64,000 nucleotides of DNA from Candidatus Marsarchaeota archaeon (GTDB lineage Archaea; Micrarchaeota; Micrarchaeia; Micrarchaeales; Micrarchaeaceae). Below, piece by piece: positions 49,154 through 57,473 of this stretch. Both the position numbers and the translations under genes were made by a program. The DNA lies in assembly GCA_023473665.1 (NCBI GenBank), contig JAMCYM010000003.1, forward strand, positions 1-64,000, in the 5' to 3' direction. The notes beneath the pieces are model-generated. The model did no database searches and was not told the DNA's origin. It saw nothing but the letters and a program-made list of their open reading frames with translations. The number at the start of each line of letters is the position of its first letter. Position 1 is the first letter of the stretch.

Positions 49154-50191
49154 ATGGATATAAGCTCAGCATTCATTGCACACTACTATTCCGCAGTGCA
49201 GTCGTGGCTCTCTGCATACCTGCCGCACTTTGCCAGCTCTGCGCTCGCGCTCCTCGCCTCATTCATAATCTTCGCCATATTGCTGGCGGTTCTGGTCATG
49301 GTATTCTCGTACATGTTCGGCTGGATCGAGCGCAAGACGATGGCGCGCATGCAGTCCAGGCACGGCCCTACCTACGTCGGCAAGTTCGGGATACTCCAGA
49401 ACATGGCTGACGTGATAAAGCTGCTCTCGAAAGAGAACATAGTGCCGGACGGCGCAGACAAGCTATTGTTTCGGCTCGTGCTGCCCATCACATACGCGTC
49501 GTTTGTCATGATGCTCGCCTTCATACCTTTCACAAACGCGTTCATTGGCATAGGCACGAGCTTGGGCCTGATAGTGGTGTTTTTGCTGCTGTCGTTCGTG
49601 CCGCTGCTCCTCTTCCTGGCCGGATGGTCGAGCGGCAACAAGTACGGTTCCATAAGCGCGCAGCGCTCTGTGGTGATGCTGGTGAGCTACGAGCTGCCCT
49701 TGCTGCTGGTAATAGCTGCTGTCGCGCTGATGGCCGGAAGCTACAGCTTTTCCGGCATAGTGGGAGCCCAGTCCGGCATGTGGTACGCGGTGCTTATGCC
49801 CATCGGCTTCGTGATATTCTTCATAGTGATGCTCGCAGAGCTGGAAAGGCCGCCGTTCGACATACGCGAGGCCGACAATGAGCTGATCGCAGGCTGGCTC
49901 ACCGACGTGGGCGCGCCGTACTATGGCCTCGCGCTCTTCCTAGACTACACGCGCATGTTCGTCGGCACGCTCCTAATATCAATACTGTTCCTCGGCGGCT
50001 GGAACGGGCCGGTGCTCCCGCCGTTCGTATGGCTAATGGTGAAAGTGGTAATACTCACGTTCTTCATAATAGTGATACGCGCCACCACAGTGCGCATGCG
50101 CCTGGACAGGCTGCTGCACTTTGGCTGGATATACCTCCTCCCTCTCTCAGTAATTAATTTATTGATTTCATTCGCATTGTTTGTCAGGTGA
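49154..50191 (+). CDS. nuoH: NADH-quinone oxidoreductase subunit H
   Basis: This 345-residue membrane protein forms the heel of complex I near the quinone site. Signatures: GWIERKTMARMQSRHGPTYVGKFG, LQNMADVIKLLSKE, and ELERPPFDIREADNELIAGW. About eight helices. It starts the gene block nuoH-I-J-K-L-M-N. Subunits A-D, which normally precede H, are not upstream here. A TATA-like stretch TTTTTATTTG precedes at 49108-49118. Confidence 0.95.
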   Translation: MDISSAFIAHYYSAVQSWLSAYLPHFASSALALLASFIIFAILLAVLVMVFSYMFGWIERKTMARMQSRHGPTYVGKFGILQNMADVIKLLSKENIVPDGADKLLFRLVLPITYASFVMMLAFIPFTNAFIGIGTSLGLIVVFLLLSFVPLLLFLAGWSSGNKYGSISAQRSVVMLVSYELPLLLVIAAVALMAGSYSFSGIVGAQSGMWYAVLMPIGFVIFFIVMLAELERPPFDIREADNELIAGWLTDVGAPYYGLALFLDYTRMFVGTLLISILFLGGWNGPVLPPFVWLMVKVVILTFFIIVIRATTVRMRLDRLLHFGWIYLLPLSVINLLISFALFVR

Positions 50192-50195
50192 GCGG

Positions 50196-50558
50196 GTGAT
50201 ACTTAAACCAATCGTAAAGGTGGGTACGCAGATGCTGAAGAAGCCCGCAACTCTCGAGTTCCCCGAGCAGAAGGAATCCCTGGCAGACAACTACCGCGGC
50301 ATACACAAGCTCGACATGAAGACTTGCATAAGCTGTGCGGCATGCGCAAGGATATGCCCCAACCAGACAATAGACATGGTCGACACGGAAACCGAGCACG
50401 GCACGAAGAAGATGCCTCAGATAAACCTGGAGCGGTGCCTATTCTGCGCGTTGTGCGAGGAAGTATGCCCTACGCAATGCCTCGTGCTCACGAAGGACTA
50501 CAGCTTCGAGGCCTACGACAGGCGCGAATACATAAAAAGGCCTGAGGACCTCAGATAG
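50196..50558 (+). CDS. nuoI: NADH-quinone oxidoreductase subunit I (two 4Fe-4S ferredoxin)
   Basis: This ~120-residue protein carries two CxxCxxCxxxCP motifs: CISCAACARICP and CLFCALCEEVCP. In complex I these clusters hand electrons to N2 in NuoB. GTG 50196 is preferred as start, 4 nt after nuoH's stop, preceded by CAGGTGAGCG. Length is somewhat short but typical for archaeal and bacterial short NuoI. nuoJ follows after 9 nt. Confidence 0.93.
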   Translation: MILKPIVKVGTQMLKKPATLEFPEQKESLADNYRGIHKLDMKTCISCAACARICPNQTIDMVDTETEHGTKKMPQINLERCLFCALCEEVCPTQCLVLTKDYSFEAYDRREYIKRPEDLR

Positions 50559-50567
50559 CGTGGTACA

Positions 50568-51044
50568 ATGCTGCCTACGCCACTGTTCCTCCTGATTTCG
50601 GTAATAGAGTTCGTTGCTATTGCGCTAATCGTGATGTCAAGGGATTTGCTGCACTCGAGCCTCGCCCTCGCCGTTCTGTTCTTCCTGAACTCCGTCATGT
50701 TCCTGCTGCTTGAACAGCCCCTGCTCGCGGTCATACAGCTCTTCATACTCATCGGGGGCATATCTACCTACATGATAATAGGGGTGGCATCGTCGAGCTT
50801 CTCCATGTTCAGGCACGGCCGCCCGGCAGTCATGGTGCTTCTCGCTGCTGTGCTCTTTGCTGTGATGGCATATCCACTTTCCGGCATGTCGTTCCAAAGC
50901 ACGCAGTCCAACGTTGCAACTGTGGCGGGCGCCGGTGCAGAGGTCAGCCAGTATATAGGGATATTCTACCTTCTCACGTTCATGACGTTCGCTGTAGCGC
51001 TGGGCTCCATACTGCTGTTCAAGAAAATAGGCGAGAGGAAATGA
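50568..51044 (+). CDS. nuoJ: NADH-quinone oxidoreductase subunit J
   Basis: This 158-residue protein has five helices. LLHSSLALAVLFFLNSVMFLLLEQPLLAVIQLFILIGGISTYMIIG is the family pattern (quoted in parts), with the Glu in the membrane helix. NuoJ is part of the proton path near the quinone pocket. It overlaps nuoK by 4 nt. Confidence 0.9.
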   Translation: MLPTPLFLLISVIEFVAIALIVMSRDLLHSSLALAVLFFLNSVMFLLLEQPLLAVIQLFILIGGISTYMIIGVASSSFSMFRHGRPAVMVLLAAVLFAVMAYPLSGMSFQSTQSNVATVAGAGAEVSQYIGIFYLLTFMTFAVALGSILLFKKIGERK

Positions 51045-51340
51045 TACCGATTGAGTTCATAATGCTCGGCTTCGCGCTTTTCGCCATCGGCATGGCTGGA
51101 ATGGCCACGAGCCGCCATCTGGTGGTAATGATGATGTCGATAGAGGTGGCGCTCGTAGCCAGCACCCTCGTTGCCACGGCGTTCTTCTATCTGTCTGCAA
51201 ACGGCGCCATAGTGCCGCTGCTTTTCACGGTGTGGTCGGTTGCCGCTGTTGAGGCCATACTGATAATCGTTTTCTACAAGTACATGGCCAGGAATGAGAT
51301 GAGCCTCGACGTGAGCAAGCTCTCCGAGCTGAAGGATTGA
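51041..51340 (+). CDS. nuoK: NADH-quinone oxidoreductase subunit K
   Basis: This 99-residue protein has three helices and the family blocks MLGFALFAIGMAGMATSRHLVVMMMSIEVAL and AAVEAILIIVFYKYM. The two conserved Glu in helices 2 and 3 are seen (SIEVAL, AVEAILI). It begins inside nuoJ's stop and ends 1 nt before nuoL. Confidence 0.94.
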   Translation: MIPIEFIMLGFALFAIGMAGMATSRHLVVMMMSIEVALVASTLVATAFFYLSANGAIVPLLFTVWSVAAVEAILIIVFYKYMARNEMSLDVSKLSELKD

Positions 51341-51341
51341 C

Positions 51342-53114
51342 ATGATAGCGATATATGCAGTGGTCGTGCTCGTCATCGCCGGGATAGCCGCGCTGCTCTC
51401 CCGCAGGCATGTGCTTGCGCCCAGGTACATAGCATTGGCTGGCAGCCTTGCGGCCCTGGCAATCATCACGTATGCATTTGTGTACGGAAGCGCAGGCACA
51501 TACTCAATACCATGGTTTGGCATAGGCCAGTACTCGTTCCCGATAGTGCTGGAGACGTACAGCCTGAACATGCTGCTGCTTCTCCTGGTCGGCGTTATAA
51601 CACCGCTGATATTCCTGTACTCGATAGGTTTCATGGACGTGCCCACGGAGCAGGGCCGCTTTTACTTCGAGATCAGCGTGTTTGCAGCTGCAATGATGCT
51701 TTTTGCCATCGCTGGCAACCTCATAACTATGTTCCTGGCGTGGGAGATGCTAGGAATAACGAGCTACCTGCTCATAGGCTTCTGGTACTACAAGGGCCGC
51801 GCGGCCGAAGCCGCGCGCAAAGCTATAACTACCATAATAATAGGCGATGTGCTGATGCTCTCTGCAATCCTATTGATATTCAGCACTTACCATACGATGA
51901 GCTTCAACGCCATACTTGCTGCGCCATACAGCAGCTCCCTGACTGTCGCGATGGCGCTTCTGCTCGTAGCCATTTTCACAAAATCGGCGCAATTCCCGTT
52001 CCACGAATGGCTGCCTGACGCCATGGAAGGCCCAACTCCGGTTTCAGCCTTCCTCCATTCGTCCACCATGGTCAAGGCGGGCGTGTTCCTTGCGGCTGTG
52101 CTTTTGCCCCTGTTTGCCAAGGCCGGCCTGCTAAGGGTCATGCTCGTCGTCGGGCTTGTCTCCGCGCTGCTCGGTGCATCGAACGCGCTGGCCGAAAGGC
52201 ACGTGAAGCGCATACCCGCCTATTCCACCATAGAGGACATAGGCCTGATGTTCGTGGCCCTCGGCCTGAACGCACTTGCAGCAGCCATGCTGTTCTTCGT
52301 TGTGCAGGCGTTCTACAAGGCATTGCTGTTCATGAGCGCAGGCTCGATAATGCGCGCCAACAATGAAACGACAAACATATACGACCTCTACGGGGCGTCG
52401 AAGCGAAAAATCATTGCTGCGGCATCGATAATCGGTGCGCTCTCGCTGGCAGGCATAGCCCCGTTAAGCGGCTTCTTCGGCAAGGCGGCCATAGGCACAG
52501 CGTCGCTCGCAGTCAATGCGCTCGTGTATGCCGTGCTCATGGTGATAGGGTTCGCCAGCAGCATCTACATATTCAGGTGGCTCATCGTGCCGATGCGCAA
52601 GGCGCCGGAAGGTGAGGAGGTGCGCCTCTCAGGCAAATACGCGCATATTCCGAGATCCATGCTCGCGGCGCCCGCAATTCTCGCGGTTATGGTGGTTGCG
52701 GTCTCAGTGCTTTACCTATATCTTCCGGGCTATCTGTCGCAGCATCTATCCGACATAGGCGTGCTAGATGCGGCCATTGAGAGCGGCGTGGCGGTTGCTG
52801 GCATAGCGATAGCATATGTGCTGTTCAGGAACGTCAAGCCATTCGCGCCTTCGCGCCACAGGATGGCGGTCAGCGCGCTCTACAATAGCCTGCTCGTCAA
52901 CAAGGCCTACCAGCTCATAGCCAGGTTCTTCTATGCGATCGGCGCAGGAATCGACTCGATCGACAATGGGTTGTATGAGGCAGCGCTTTCGGGCGGCAAC
53001 GGCGTAGTATATTCTGGCAGGCAGTTGCGGCGCATAGTGACCGGCCAGCCCAACATGTATCTAGTTGCAGCTCTCATCGGCATAATGCTGCTGGTCGTAG
53101 TGATGGTGGTCTGA
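51342..53114 (+). CDS. nuoL: NADH-quinone oxidoreductase subunit L
   Basis: This 590-residue antiporter-like subunit has SYLLIGFWYYKGRAAEAARKA, FHEWLPDAMEGPTPVSAFLHSSTMVKAGVFL and GIAPLSGFFGKAAIG. The conserved Glu and Lys of the antiporter path are present. The long C-terminal lateral helix seen in bacterial NuoL is suggested by helices in the last ~90 residues. It shares the last G with the start of nuoM at 53114. Confidence 0.95.
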   Translation: MIAIYAVVVLVIAGIAALLSRRHVLAPRYIALAGSLAALAIITYAFVYGSAGTYSIPWFGIGQYSFPIVLETYSLNMLLLLLVGVITPLIFLYSIGFMDVPTEQGRFYFEISVFAAAMMLFAIAGNLITMFLAWEMLGITSYLLIGFWYYKGRAAEAARKAITTIIIGDVLMLSAILLIFSTYHTMSFNAILAAPYSSSLTVAMALLLVAIFTKSAQFPFHEWLPDAMEGPTPVSAFLHSSTMVKAGVFLAAVLLPLFAKAGLLRVMLVVGLVSALLGASNALAERHVKRIPAYSTIEDIGLMFVALGLNALAAAMLFFVVQAFYKALLFMSAGSIMRANNETTNIYDLYGASKRKIIAAASIIGALSLAGIAPLSGFFGKAAIGTASLAVNALVYAVLMVIGFASSIYIFRWLIVPMRKAPEGEEVRLSGKYAHIPRSMLAAPAILAVMVVAVSVLYLYLPGYLSQHLSDIGVLDAAIESGVAVAGIAIAYVLFRNVKPFAPSRHRMAVSALYNSLLVNKAYQLIARFFYAIGAGIDSIDNGLYEAALSGGNGVVYSGRQLRRIVTGQPNMYLVAALIGIMLLVVVMVV

Positions 53115-54520
53115 TGTTCCCATACCTGTTCGTGATGCTTGGCACGCTTCTGGCAGGAGTGCTGGCAACGCTGCCTTTCGGGAAGCGCGCCTCACGCGGC
53201 ATAGCGATCGCTGCGACTCTCGCTGTCCTGATAATGGTCGCGCTCATGCTGATAACTGCGCTCGAGTATGGCGCAGCGTTCAGCGGATCACTGCCTTACA
53301 TAAGCGCATTCGGGATATCGTTCAGCCTCCAGGCCGGGGCGGTGCAGCTGATGCTGATAACGATGGCCTCCATAGTGGCATTCGCGGCCGTCATCGGCGG
53401 CAATGTAGAAGCAGAGAACGTGAAGGCATCGAACGCCCTGGTCATGCTGTTCGAGCTTTCTGCCATAGGCCTGTTTGCGTCTGCCAACTTCTTCCTGTTC
53501 TACATCTTCTGGGACATAGGCGTAATTGCGGGCTTCTTCATGATATATTCGCTGGGCGGCGCCATGAAGCGCGTCGCCGCTAACGCCTACCTTGTATATT
53601 CCATATTCGCAAGCGCCATGCTGCTCCTTGGGATACTGCTGATATACTTCTACACCCCGGTGCACACGTTCAGCATATCAGGCATAGAAGCTGCGGCCGG
53701 CTCCATACCTGTCGCGCTGCAGGAGCTCATATTCCTTCCGATGTTCATAGCATTCATCGTCAAGATGCCCGTTTTTCCGTTGCATTCGTGGATGCCCAAT
53801 GCCTATGCAGAGGCCTCGACCCAGGGCTCGATGCTGCTGAGCGGCGTCCTCTCCAAGTTCGGCGCATATGGAATGCTGGTGCTCTTCTCAATGCTCCCTA
53901 TTGCATCGAAGGTGTCTGGATATGTTTTCGCCCTCGCCTCCATATCAGCATTCTACGCTGCGTTCGCAGCCATGCACCAGTCAGACATAAAGCGCATGGT
54001 CGGCTACACAAGCATGCTTGAAGGCTCAATAATACTCGCAGGCATAAGCGCGCTGAACTACTTCGGGACATACGGTTCTGCATACCTGATGCTCGCGCAC
54101 GGGCTTGCAGTCGCGCTGCTCTTCCTGGCGGCAGGCTCTGTGCAGAAGCTTTTCGGCGACACTGACATGCGCTCCCTGCGCGGTATAGCGAAAAATGCCG
54201 GCCCCACAGCGTACACCTTCCTGCTCGGCATATTTGCGACGACAGGCATGCCGCTCACTGCCACATTCATAGCAGACGTGCTTATATTCATTGGAGCCAT
54301 AACCGCATTCGGTGTGCTTGGAATAGTTCCGCTGCTCAGCATAATACTTGTGGGCGCATACATGTACTATGCGGTCAGGAGGTCGTTCCTCTCGACAGCT
54401 ACCTTCACCCCGTCAAGATGGCGCATCGGCGCATCGCAGAATGTGGCATATGCAGTATTGTTTTCATCGATATTCATTTTCGGCATCGTACCGGTGCTGC
54501 TGCAGCTTGTCAAAGTATAG
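53114..54520 (+). CDS. nuoM: NADH-quinone oxidoreductase subunit M
   Basis: This 468-residue antiporter-like subunit has FPLHSWMPNAYAEASTQGSMLLSGVLSKFGAYGML, with the His and Glu/Lys typical of NuoM, then AAMHQSDIKRMVGYTSMLEGS and GMPLTATFIADVLIF. It overlaps nuoL's last nucleotide and is followed by nuoN after 8 nt. Confidence 0.95.
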   Translation: MFPYLFVMLGTLLAGVLATLPFGKRASRGIAIAATLAVLIMVALMLITALEYGAAFSGSLPYISAFGISFSLQAGAVQLMLITMASIVAFAAVIGGNVEAENVKASNALVMLFELSAIGLFASANFFLFYIFWDIGVIAGFFMIYSLGGAMKRVAANAYLVYSIFASAMLLLGILLIYFYTPVHTFSISGIEAAAGSIPVALQELIFLPMFIAFIVKMPVFPLHSWMPNAYAEASTQGSMLLSGVLSKFGAYGMLVLFSMLPIASKVSGYVFALASISAFYAAFAAMHQSDIKRMVGYTSMLEGSIILAGISALNYFGTYGSAYLMLAHGLAVALLFLAAGSVQKLFGDTDMRSLRGIAKNAGPTAYTFLLGIFATTGMPLTATFIADVLIFIGAITAFGVLGIVPLLSIILVGAYMYYAVRRSFLSTATFTPSRWRIGASQNVAYAVLFSSIFIFGIVPVLLQLVKV

Positions 54521-54528
54521 GTGCTTGA

Positions 54529-55935
54529 ATGGGATTCATACCACAGATATGGGCTGCATACTCGATTGTAGTACTGATGGCACTGCTCGTCGCTTCCGGC
54601 ATGGCTGCGCAGTTCCACAGGAAGAAAGGAATGGCTTTCTGGCTGTCTACTGCATTTCTCCTGGCGCTCGCGGCACTAGCAGCATACGAATTTGCCATGT
54701 CTGCGAATTTGGTGCTCTTCGACCTGTTGCACGTATACGCATTCTCGATGTTCTTCACCACACTATTCGCGGTGGGTCTGGAGCTGGCCAACGCACTATC
54801 CTACGGCCACAGCACGCGCTTCATAGAGATATCGGCCCTGCTCGGTTTCGCGGCCGTCGGAATCTTCGTCTTGCCAATGGCATATTCATTGCTTACAATA
54901 ATCATCGCCATCGAGCTCACGGCAGTCCCGACTGCGCTCATGATTGCTATTGGAGGCAAGCGCGACCTCGAGCCGGCTGTGAAGCTGCTCCTGCTCAGCT
55001 CGATAGCCATTGCCGTGCTCGCCTTTGCCGTGTCGCTGGTATTCCCGTACGACATGCAGCTGAGCCTGAGCATGCTCACCGCGAATCCTGCAATAAGTGG
55101 CAGCTACGTAGTGTTCCTGTCAATGGTGCTCTTCATAGCGGCCCTGGCCATAGAAGCCTCGCTCTTCCCATTCAATCTCTGGGTGCCAGACGTGTACCAG
55201 GGCGCGCCGGGAAACATCACCGCACTGATAGCTGGCATAAACAAGACCGTAGCGATTGTAGCGCTCATCGAGATACTTTTTACCGTGTTCATGGTGAGCA
55301 GGCCCGCGTTTATTGCAGGCATAGCCGTGCTCTCCGTGCTCACGATGTTCTTTGGCAATCTCACCGCAATGGTCCAGAGCAACGTTAAGCGCATGTTCGC
55401 CTATTCGTCAATATCACAGGCAGGCTACATAATGGTTGGCATAGCGGCAGCAAGCCAGTACGGCCTGTCATCGAGCGCATTCCAGATGGCGGCGCATATG
55501 TTCATGATAATCGGGGCATTCGCAATAGTGCTTTGGCTGGAAGAACGCAACATAAAAAGCGTGGAGGACTACAAGGGCCTGGCCATGAGGAACGGATTCG
55601 CAGGCATTGCGCTGACAATAATTATGCTGTCGATGGCCGGGATCCCGCCACTTATGGGCTTCATGGGCAAGTTCCTGCTCTTCTCGAGTGCAATAAGCTC
55701 CGGCCTTGTGGCCCTAGCTTTCATCGGGATAATCAACAGCTTCCTTTCGATCTACTACTACGGGCGTCTCATCTCAGCGATATACGACAGGCGGTACGAG
55801 CGCAAGCTTGCCATGGACCGGAGCGTCAAGGCAGTAGTTATAGTTACGCTGGCCGTGGTAATCGCTTTCGGGATATATCCTGCGCCGCTCATGGCGATAA
55901 CGAATTCTGTCATGCACAGCCTGCTAGCGCTGTGA
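54529..55935 (+). CDS. nuoN: NADH-quinone oxidoreductase subunit N
   Basis: This 468-residue subunit is the third antiporter-like protein. FPFNLWVPDVYQGAPGNITALIAGINKTVAIVA is NuoN-type, followed by TAMVQSNVKRMFAYSSISQAGYIMVGIA and GIPPLMGFMGKFLLFSSAI. It is the last complex I gene; the next gene is convergent, with a gap of only 4 nt between the two stops. Confidence 0.95.
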   Translation: MGFIPQIWAAYSIVVLMALLVASGMAAQFHRKKGMAFWLSTAFLLALAALAAYEFAMSANLVLFDLLHVYAFSMFFTTLFAVGLELANALSYGHSTRFIEISALLGFAAVGIFVLPMAYSLLTIIIAIELTAVPTALMIAIGGKRDLEPAVKLLLLSSIAIAVLAFAVSLVFPYDMQLSLSMLTANPAISGSYVVFLSMVLFIAALAIEASLFPFNLWVPDVYQGAPGNITALIAGINKTVAIVALIEILFTVFMVSRPAFIAGIAVLSVLTMFFGNLTAMVQSNVKRMFAYSSISQAGYIMVGIAAASQYGLSSSAFQMAAHMFMIIGAFAIVLWLEERNIKSVEDYKGLAMRNGFAGIALTIIMLSMAGIPPLMGFMGKFLLFSSAISSGLVALAFIGIINSFLSIYYYGRLISAIYDRRYERKLAMDRSVKAVVIVTLAVVIAFGIYPAPLMAITNSVMHSLLAL

Positions 55936-55939
55936 ACGG

Positions 55940-57046
55940 CTATTTCGCCAGACCCCTGAAGATAAAGCGCTTCAGCATTGTGCTTGGGCTGTCCATGTCG
56001 CCGTATCTGCTGAAGAACTGCTCAGCGCCGAAAAGTCTCGACATACGCATAAGTATGGCGAGGCTCCTCGGACCAGCGTTGGAGTAGTAGCCGTGAAGCG
56101 CGGAGTGCAGCATCAGGTCCATGCCATATTGCTTTCTCCACTCCTTCTCATAAGACGTAAGTGCTGTGCCTCTCGCTATGTGGTTGCCTATCACTTCTGC
56201 AGCTACCTTGGCGCACGAAGCTCCGAATATTATGCCGCCGCCGGTCGTCGCCTTGACCTGGCCCGCAGCGTCGCCGACCAGCATGACATTGCCCTTAACG
56301 GTGACCCTCCTAGACCCTAACGGTATGATGCTTGCATGGCCTGCAACCATTCTCGCGCCTTCCACTATGCCTTTAACCTCGTCCTCCTTCACAAAATCTG
56401 CGAATGCGCTGGCGCTGCTTCTCTTCGACATGCTGCTGGTGCCTATGCCGAGCTCTACCATATCGCCGGAATATGGCGCGGACCACCCGAAGAACCTCCT
56501 CGCATGTCTGTTTGCGAAGAAGAGATCTACCGAATGGCTGTCCTCAACATTGGCGCCGCTGTACTCTGCCTTGTATGTAAGCACATACTCTTTTATGGGC
56601 GGGAAGCCGAAAGCCGCTGCAACTCCCGATACCGCACCATCAGCTCCCACTATTATGTTGTTCCTGTCGCTTGCCAGTCTCTTCAGCTCATCTGCCCCGA
56701 GCCTGTTGGCAAATGTGATATTTGCACCTGCATGCTTGGCCTCGTCGAGGCATCTCCTCGCCAGCTTGCTGCGGTCCAGGACGTAAGCCTGCACGCTTCT
56801 CGCCTTGACCTTCAGGCTTTCCCCTCCAGCATGCAGCACCGCGCCGTCCAGCTCGTTCACTATTGCGCTTCTGTAATCGATGCCGATGCGCCCCAGCCCG
56901 TTCCTTGAGAGGATGCCGGACGCCTTGTCTGCTCCCTCCTCGACCCTGCGCTTTCCATCATAGACGTGAGTGTCGATGCCGCGCTGCGCCAGTTCCTTCG
57001 CAAGTATGAGCCCTATAATGCCTGCCCCAACAACAACTACCCTCAT
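55940..57046 (-). CDS. Geranylgeranyl reductase family FAD-dependent protein
   Basis: This ~368-residue flavoprotein begins MRVVVVGAGIIGLILAKELAQRG, a GxGxxG FAD site. VGADGAVSGVAAAFG is the second FAD-binding block, and LVGDAAGQVKATTGGGIIFG is the diagnostic GGR sequence. GGR reduces polyprenyl chains of archaeal lipids or quinones. The N-terminal extension from ATG 57121 is unlikely, since the TATA CTTTAAATATC lies near 57068-57078, and the start at 57046 gives the normal N terminus. Nearness to complex I hints at a quinone role, which is inference. Confidence 0.88.
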   Translation of the reverse strand: MRVVVVGAGIIGLILAKELAQRGIDTHVYDGKRRVEEGADKASGILSRNGLGRIGIDYRSAIVNELDGAVLHAGGESLKVKARSVQAYVLDRSKLARRCLDEAKHAGANITFANRLGADELKRLASDRNNIIVGADGAVSGVAAAFGFPPIKEYVLTYKAEYSGANVEDSHSVDLFFANRHARRFFGWSAPYSGDMVELGIGTSSMSKRSSASAFADFVKEDEVKGIVEGARMVAGHASIIPLGSRRVTVKGNVMLVGDAAGQVKATTGGGIIFGASCAKVAAEVIGNHIARGTALTSYEKEWRKQYGMDLMLHSALHGYYSNAGPRSLAILMRMSRLFGAEQFFSRYGDMDSPSTMLKRFIFRGLAK

Positions 57047-57119
57047 GTCCGTCGCTCCACGATTATCGATATTTAAAGCTTTCCATCTAAACCTTAATAA
57101 CTGATTTGTTGGTGTTCGC

Positions 57120-57470
57120 ACGGCCGATAAGAAGGGGAAAAAGGAACCTCAGGCAGGCAGCCTCGAGAATCCCAAGATAAAGATACAGAACATAGTTGTC
57201 AGCGCCGACCTGCACGCAGTGATAGACCTCTATACGCTCTCGAAGGAGGTGAAGGCCGTTGACTATGAGCCGGAGCAGTTCCCCGGTGCCATATTCAGGG
57301 TGACAGAGCCGAAGGCCGTGATAATACTGTTCAAGAACGGCAAGATGATATGCACAGGGGCCAGCACGGAAGCCGACATAAGGCGCGTGCTTGACTATGC
57401 AGCCAAGATAATGTCGAAGTATGTCATATCGCTCAATCCGCCGGCCAAGGAAGGCAGCAAGGCGAAATGA
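57120..57470 (+). CDS. tbp: Single-repeat TATA-binding protein (half TBP), non-canonical start
   Basis: The open frame spans 57105-57470 and encodes one TBP repeat: KIQNIVVSADLHAVIDLYTL, VDYEPEQFPGAIFRVTEPK, AVIILFKNGKMICTGASTEADI. Normal TBP has two repeats in ~180 residues; here there is one in about 116, and a stop follows. The Phe of QFPG and LF are retained. The first ATG/GTG/TTG in this frame is GTG 57219, inside the fold. ACG 57120 (ACG GCC GAT AAG) would give an ordinary N terminus, ADKKGKKEPQ. A TATA-like element lies near 57089-57100. A 1-base deletion in GGGGAAAAAGG is an alternative explanation. Confidence 0.78.
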   Translation, partial: TADKKGKKEPQAGSLENPKIKIQNIVVSADLHAVIDLYTLSKEVKAVDYEPEQFPGAIFRVTEPKAVIILFKNGKMICTGASTEADIRRVLDYAAKIMSKYVISLNPPAKEGSKAK

Positions 57471-57473
57471 GCG

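Noticed and set aside
54348-55388. 346-codon frame inside nuoN
   Set aside because: It is the alternative frame of nuoM/nuoN; Arg/His/Cys-rich and without known motifs.
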